DNA from: Bradyrhizobium zhengyangense
Lineage (GTDB): Bacteria; Pseudomonadota; Alphaproteobacteria; Rhizobiales; Xanthobacteraceae
Direction: 5' to 3'
Length of the DNA: 64,000 nt
Assembly: GCF_022012435.1 (NCBI RefSeq)
Contig: NZ_JAKLUA010000017.1
Coordinates: 1 to 64,000, forward strand
Part shown: positions 60,550 through 64,000 of the stretch, piece after piece
How positions within the stretch are numbered: position 1 is the first letter of the stretch
Layout of the letters: each line of letters opens with the position of its first letter
Translations under genes and position numbers: made by a program
Notes under the pieces: generated by a model
Seen by the model: only the letters and a program-made list of their open reading frames with translations
What the model was told of the DNA's origin: nothing
Database searches by the model: none

Positions 60550-61791
60550 TCAGGCGCGCTTCTTCACGCTGGTGGCGACGCGGGTCGGGCGGGGCGCCGT
60601 GGCGTGCCTCGCCGCGGGGTGTGCACCACGCGCCGTTCGCTGCCCCCGGATCTTGCCAGCCTTGTCCTTTCCTGCGCGCGGCGCCTCGGCCGCCATCGCG
60701 AGCCGCGTGGCGGCGCGCCGCGACAAGGTCGTCGACAGCAGCACCTCGATTGAGCCCTCGGGGATCGCGAAGAGATCGCGGCCGGGTGCGGGCAGGGTGG
60801 AGGCGATATCGGCCTGCGCCATGGTTTTGCGCGGTAGCACCTGTGGCTGGCGCGCGGTCTCGGCGCCGAGATCGGCTAAGCCCGGCGCCGGCAGCGTCGC
60901 GGTCTGCGCGAATACGAAATTCGGCACTTGAGGCCAGCGCGCGATCGGCGTGGTCTCCGTCGGTGGATGCAGCAGCCATTCCACTGCCGTGGTCGGTGTC
61001 GCCGGCTGGTCGGCGGTTGCGGGCACCACATGCACGATGCGATAGCCGCGCGCCTTGAGGTCGCGGATGATCTTGGGCAGCGCCGCCACGGTGCGCGCCT
61101 GGATGTCGTGCAGCAGCAGGATGCCCTTGCCCTTGGCCTCCAGCCGCTGGATCGCGAGCTGGTAGACGCGATCGGGCGAGACGTGGCGCCAGTCGTCGGC
61201 CGGGAAGTCGGCGCTCCATACCTGGATGCCGCGTGAGATCAGATAATTCTCAACGCCATCGGCGCGCATCAGGCCGGGAATGCGGAAGAACGGCGCCAGC
61301 TTGGATGGGTCCGTCATTGCCGCCGAGGTCCACTCGATGCCACCGTTGATCTCGGCCTCGGCCTTCTCGATTGGCATCCTGTTCATCGTCAGCGGATGGG
61401 TCATGCTGTGCGTGCCGACGGTATGACCCGCCGCGACCAGTTTGCGCACGCCTTCCGGGTTCGCCTTGGCCTGCTCGCCGATGATGAAAAAGGTCGCCTT
61501 GATGCATTCGTTGGCGAGGATCTGGAGCACCTGGTTGGAATATTTCGGCAGCGGACCGTCGTCGAAGGTCAGCACCACTTCGTGGTCCTTCAACGGCAGC
61601 GTCTCGCGGTACTGCATGGTGCCAATGCGCGGATGTTCGCGCGGGTCGACGACGAGCGTGCGCGAGGTACCGAGCGCATCGGGATGTCCGGAGCACTCGG
61701 CCGCCAAGGCAGCCGGAGATGCGGTGGTCAGCAAGCCCAGCAGCAGGACGGTCCACGATCGCGCCCGAAAAACAACGCTACTTCCGATCAT
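60550..61791 (-). CDS. Exported polysaccharide deacetylase, long paralogue
   Basis: This 413-residue protein has a signal peptide (about 1-30, ending ALAAE). The NodB-fold domain begins TFDDGP (75-80), with zinc site residues in HSMTHP; the end of the domain carries GILLLHDIQ. A long C-terminal extension (about 300-413) is Ala/Arg/Lys-rich and basic. Its N-terminal sequence parallels the neighbouring deacetylase (DALGTSRTLVVD, EVVLTFDDGP), so they are duplicates. It would remove N- or O-acetyl groups from an envelope polysaccharide. Confidence 0.9.
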   Translation of the reverse strand: MIGSSVVFRARSWTVLLLGLLTTASPAALAAECSGHPDALGTSRTLVVDPREHPRIGTMQYRETLPLKDHEVVLTFDDGPLPKYSNQVLQILANECIKATFFIIGEQAKANPEGVRKLVAAGHTVGTHSMTHPLTMNRMPIEKAEAEINGGIEWTSAAMTDPSKLAPFFRIPGLMRADGVENYLISRGIQVWSADFPADDWRHVSPDRVYQLAIQRLEAKGKGILLLHDIQARTVAALPKIIRDLKARGYRIVHVVPATADQPATPTTAVEWLLHPPTETTPIARWPQVPNFVFAQTATLPAPGLADLGAETARQPQVLPRKTMAQADIASTLPAPGRDLFAIPEGSIEVLLSTTLSRRAATRLAMAAEAPRAGKDKAGKIRGQRTARGAHPAARHATAPRPTRVATSVKKRA

Positions 61792-61974
61792 GAAACCCCG
61801 TCTGCCCTCATCTGCGTTGGCTACGATATCGGTAGGTCGGAGACATCAGAAAACGGTTCAGGCGCAAAGACCTTTTCCGCCCGAGGTGCCCCTCAATCAT
61901 TGCATGGCGTAGCATGAACAGAGTGTTAATAGGGCTCAAATCACCCCATTTTGGTCAGCCGTGACATTCCGGCA

Positions 61975-62781
61975 TCAATGTGCGTCGGCGTTCTTCTGTG
62001 ACGTGCCCGCCGGCACGATGTGGACCACGCGATAGCCGTTCTCCCGCAACCACCGCAGGAAGTCCGGCATCATGGCCGCCGTGCGCGCCTGGGCATCGTG
62101 GAACAGGATGATACCCTTGCGGGCGGCGGTTACGCGGTCGGTGATCAGCTTGAGTTCCTGCTCCGGCGTCATGTCGTTCCAGTCGCTGGCCCAGAAATCG
62201 GCGCCGAACACGACGATGCCCCGCTGCTCGAGCATGTCGAGCTGGGCCGGCGTGGACTCGAAATAGGGGAAGCGGAAGAACGGCGTCGACGGTGTCGTGG
62301 TCGAGACCCCGTGCAACGCCTTCTCGTCGGAGGCGATGCCGTGGTCGATCTCGTACTTCGCCGTATCGGCCGGGATCCGCGCCATGTACGGATGCGACCA
62401 GGTGTGGTGACCGATGGTGTGCCCCTCGCGCGCGATACGCTTGACGAGATCAGGGAATTCGGTGGCGCTCCGACCGACCAGGAAGAAGGTCGCGCGCACG
62501 CATTCCTGCGCCAGCGCCGCCAGCACCTTGTTGGTCGAGGGCGGACGCGGACCGTCGTCAAAGGTCAGCACCACCTCGTGATCTTCAAGCGGCAGCGTCT
62601 GCGGAAAGCTCTTCAAGCCGACGCGTGGCGTCGACTTGGCATCGACGCTCAGGACCCGCGAGGTGCCGAGCGCATCGCTTCGGGGGCAATCAGCCGCCCG
62701 GGCCGAGCCGATCACGGTGAGGCCGGCGAGAGCCAGGCTCGTCGCGATCGAGATCCATTTCGGCCGGTACATATTTGCCAT
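61975..62781 (-). CDS. Exported polysaccharide deacetylase, short paralogue
   Basis: This 268-residue protein has a signal peptide (about 1-30, ending SARAAD). The NodB-fold domain begins TFDDGP (73-78), with HHTWSHP zinc ligands and GIILFHDAQART. It shares DALGTSR and VVLTFDDGP with the paralogue 180 bp downstream but lacks its basic tail. It is divergent from mgtE. The substrate, perhaps peptidoglycan or a surface glycan, is not known. Confidence 0.92.
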   Translation of the reverse strand: MANMYRPKWISIATSLALAGLTVIGSARAADCPRSDALGTSRVLSVDAKSTPRVGLKSFPQTLPLEDHEVVLTFDDGPRPPSTNKVLAALAQECVRATFFLVGRSATEFPDLVKRIAREGHTIGHHTWSHPYMARIPADTAKYEIDHGIASDEKALHGVSTTTPSTPFFRFPYFESTPAQLDMLEQRGIVVFGADFWASDWNDMTPEQELKLITDRVTAARKGIILFHDAQARTAAMMPDFLRWLRENGYRVVHIVPAGTSQKNADAH

Positions 62782-62858
62782 TGCGCTTGCGATTGTCTTG
62801 TGGGTATTGCGGGACCGTCAGCCCCAACCATCAACCTGTCAAACGGCGAGGCGTTCCC

Positions 62859-64000
62859 ATGGATGAACAGATCGATGGCGCTGCTTCCGCCGAGACATTG
62901 GTACTCGACCACGTCCCCATGCGCAATGAAGACGGCGAAATCAGGCATGAATTCGTCGAGGAAATTGCCCACGCGATCGAGGCCGGCGATAGCGCTACGC
63001 TACGTGCCTGCATCGCCGATCTGCACGAGGCCGACCTCGGTGATCTCATCGCGGCGCTCGCGCCCGACAACCGGGTCCGCCTGGTCGAGCTGACCGGCGC
63101 CGACTTCGACTTTTCCGCGCTGAACGAGGTCGACGAGGCCGTTCGCGAGGAAATCCTCGACGAATTGCCGGCGGAAACGGTAGCCGAGGGTGTCCGCGAG
63201 CTCGAGTCCGACGATGCAGTCGAGCTGCTCGAAACTCTCGACGAGCAGGAGCAGGAGGAGATCCTCGAGAAGCTGCCGCTCAAGGAGCGTGTCGCGCTCG
63301 AGCGCAGCCTGCTGTATCCGGAAAACTCCGCCGGCCGGCGCATGCAGACCGAGTTCATCGCCGTGCCGCAGGATTTCACCGTCGGGCAGGCGATCGACTA
63401 CATGCGCGACACGCCCGATCTGCCGGACCGCTTCTACGAGATCTATGTCGTCGACAAGGACCAGCACTGGCAGGGCGCGGTTCCGCTCGACGTGCTCCTG
63501 CGCGCACGCCGCCCGGTGCCGCTGACCGAGTTGACCGACGAGGATCGCCGCCGCGTCTCCGTCCTGGAGGACCAGGAGGAGGTGGCTCGCATGTTCGGCA
63601 AGTACAATCTGGTCGCGGCTCCCGTGCTCGACACCCAGGACCGCCTCGTCGGCGTCATCACCGTCGACGATGTCGTCGACGTCATCGAGGAGGAGGCGGA
63701 CGAGGACCTCAAGGCGCTCGGCGGCGTCACCAGCGACGAAGAGCTGTCGGACACGTTTCTCACCATTGCGCGCGGCCGCTTCAACTGGCTGCTGATCAAC
63801 CTCGCCACCGCCTTCCTGGCGTCGTCTGTGCTCGGCCTGTTCGAGGGCCAGCTCGAGAAGATGGTGGCGCTCGCCGTGCTGGCGCCGATTGTCGCGAGCC
63901 AGGGCGGCAATGCCGCGACCCAGACCATGACGGTCGCAGTGCGCGCGCTCGCCACCCGCGAGCTCGGCTCCTCCAACGCCTGGCGCGTGGTGATCCGCGA
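62859..64000 (+). CDS. mgtE: Magnesium transporter MgtE, truncated by window end
   Basis: The 380 visible residues cover a cytosolic N domain (about 25-160, DLHEADLGDLIAAL), two CBS domains (about 160-290, with AGRRMQTEFIAVPQDFTVGQA) and the first transmembrane helices (from about residue 308, FNWLLINLATAFLASSVLG), including the GGNAATQ pore motif. The gene runs off the window. ATG 62859 follows GGCGAGG. It is divergent from the short deacetylase gene. Confidence 0.95.
   Translation, partial: MDEQIDGAASAETLVLDHVPMRNEDGEIRHEFVEEIAHAIEAGDSATLRACIADLHEADLGDLIAALAPDNRVRLVELTGADFDFSALNEVDEAVREEILDELPAETVAEGVRELESDDAVELLETLDEQEQEEILEKLPLKERVALERSLLYPENSAGRRMQTEFIAVPQDFTVGQAIDYMRDTPDLPDRFYEIYVVDKDQHWQGAVPLDVLLRARRPVPLTELTDEDRRRVSVLEDQEEVARMFGKYNLVAAPVLDTQDRLVGVITVDDVVDVIEEEADEDLKALGGVTSDEELSDTFLTIARGRFNWLLINLATAFLASSVLGLFEGQLEKMVALAVLAPIVASQGGNAATQTMTVAVRALATRELGSSNAWRVVIR

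Overview
The window looks like chromosomal sequence from a Bradyrhizobium-type alphaproteobacterium (order Rhizobiales). GC and GC3 are high throughout, there is the C-terminus of a Bradyrhizobium-style IS630 transposase, and the intergenic palindromes resemble ones I associate with this genus. The gene content (PAS hybrid kinases, FixJ/NarL regulator, Omp31-type porin, PccA, LipB) is typical of the group. Species assignment is inference; no rRNA is present.

Layout. 0-5 kb: an IS630 end, a histone H1-like protein, a photolyase with an apparent CTG start, a chemotaxis receptor, a DUF2177 protein and a 1-Cys peroxiredoxin. 5-9.5 kb: a conserved hypothetical protein, an exported alkaline-phosphatase-superfamily enzyme, a gene-poor stretch rich in palindromic repeats, and two small proteins. 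9.6-18.5 kb: GNAT, an SDR lacking the catalytic Tyr/Lys, a methyltransferase with a regulatory domain, a heptad-repeat protein, an outer-membrane beta-barrel, an AmpC-like serine hydrolase, an ArsR-SRPBCC pair with a probable leaderless promoter, and a membrane protein. 18.5-24.1 kb: an aromatic catabolism locus (ABC binding protein, FAH-family hydrolase, flavin hydroxylase, IclR regulator, divergent extradiol dioxygenase). 24.1-27.2 kb: a NarL-type two-component system and a divergent DUF3280-type protein. 27.2-32.6 kb: a sugar-acid locus (idonate dehydrogenase-like, gluconate dehydrogenase-like SDR, enolase-superfamily dehydratase, divergent GntR regulator and MFS transporter).

32.6-36.0 kb: transporters (ArsB-like, MFS, EamA) and a tiny membrane protein. 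36.0-45.6 kb: two hybrid histidine kinases flank a zinc metallopeptidase, propionyl-CoA carboxylase alpha, an oxaloacetate-decarboxylase-like enzyme and acylphosphatase. 45.0-48.1 kb: a GbsR/MarR regulator with an operator over its start codon, DUF4166, a TIGR01777 oxidoreductase and an atypical membrane protein. 48.1-51.8 kb: LysR/tautomerase, an orphan DnaB-like ATPase, lipB, a FliN-like protein and tRNA-Leu(GAG).

51.9-59.5 kb is the most notable locus. A LacI regulator is divergent from a complete sugar ABC importer and a GH31 enzyme with every residue of the sulfoquinovosidase KERWY signature. Together they form an apparent uptake and hydrolysis module for plant sulfolipid-derived sulfoquinovosides, without desulfonation genes in view. 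59.7-64 kb: two small proteins, two paralogous exported polysaccharide deacetylases and an MgtE magnesium transporter cut by the window end.

Regulators sit divergent to the genes they probably control (GntR, LacI, IclR, LysR), often with a visible palindrome between them. Two regulators (ArsR, GbsR/MarR) appear to start at or next to their own transcription start inside an inverted repeat.
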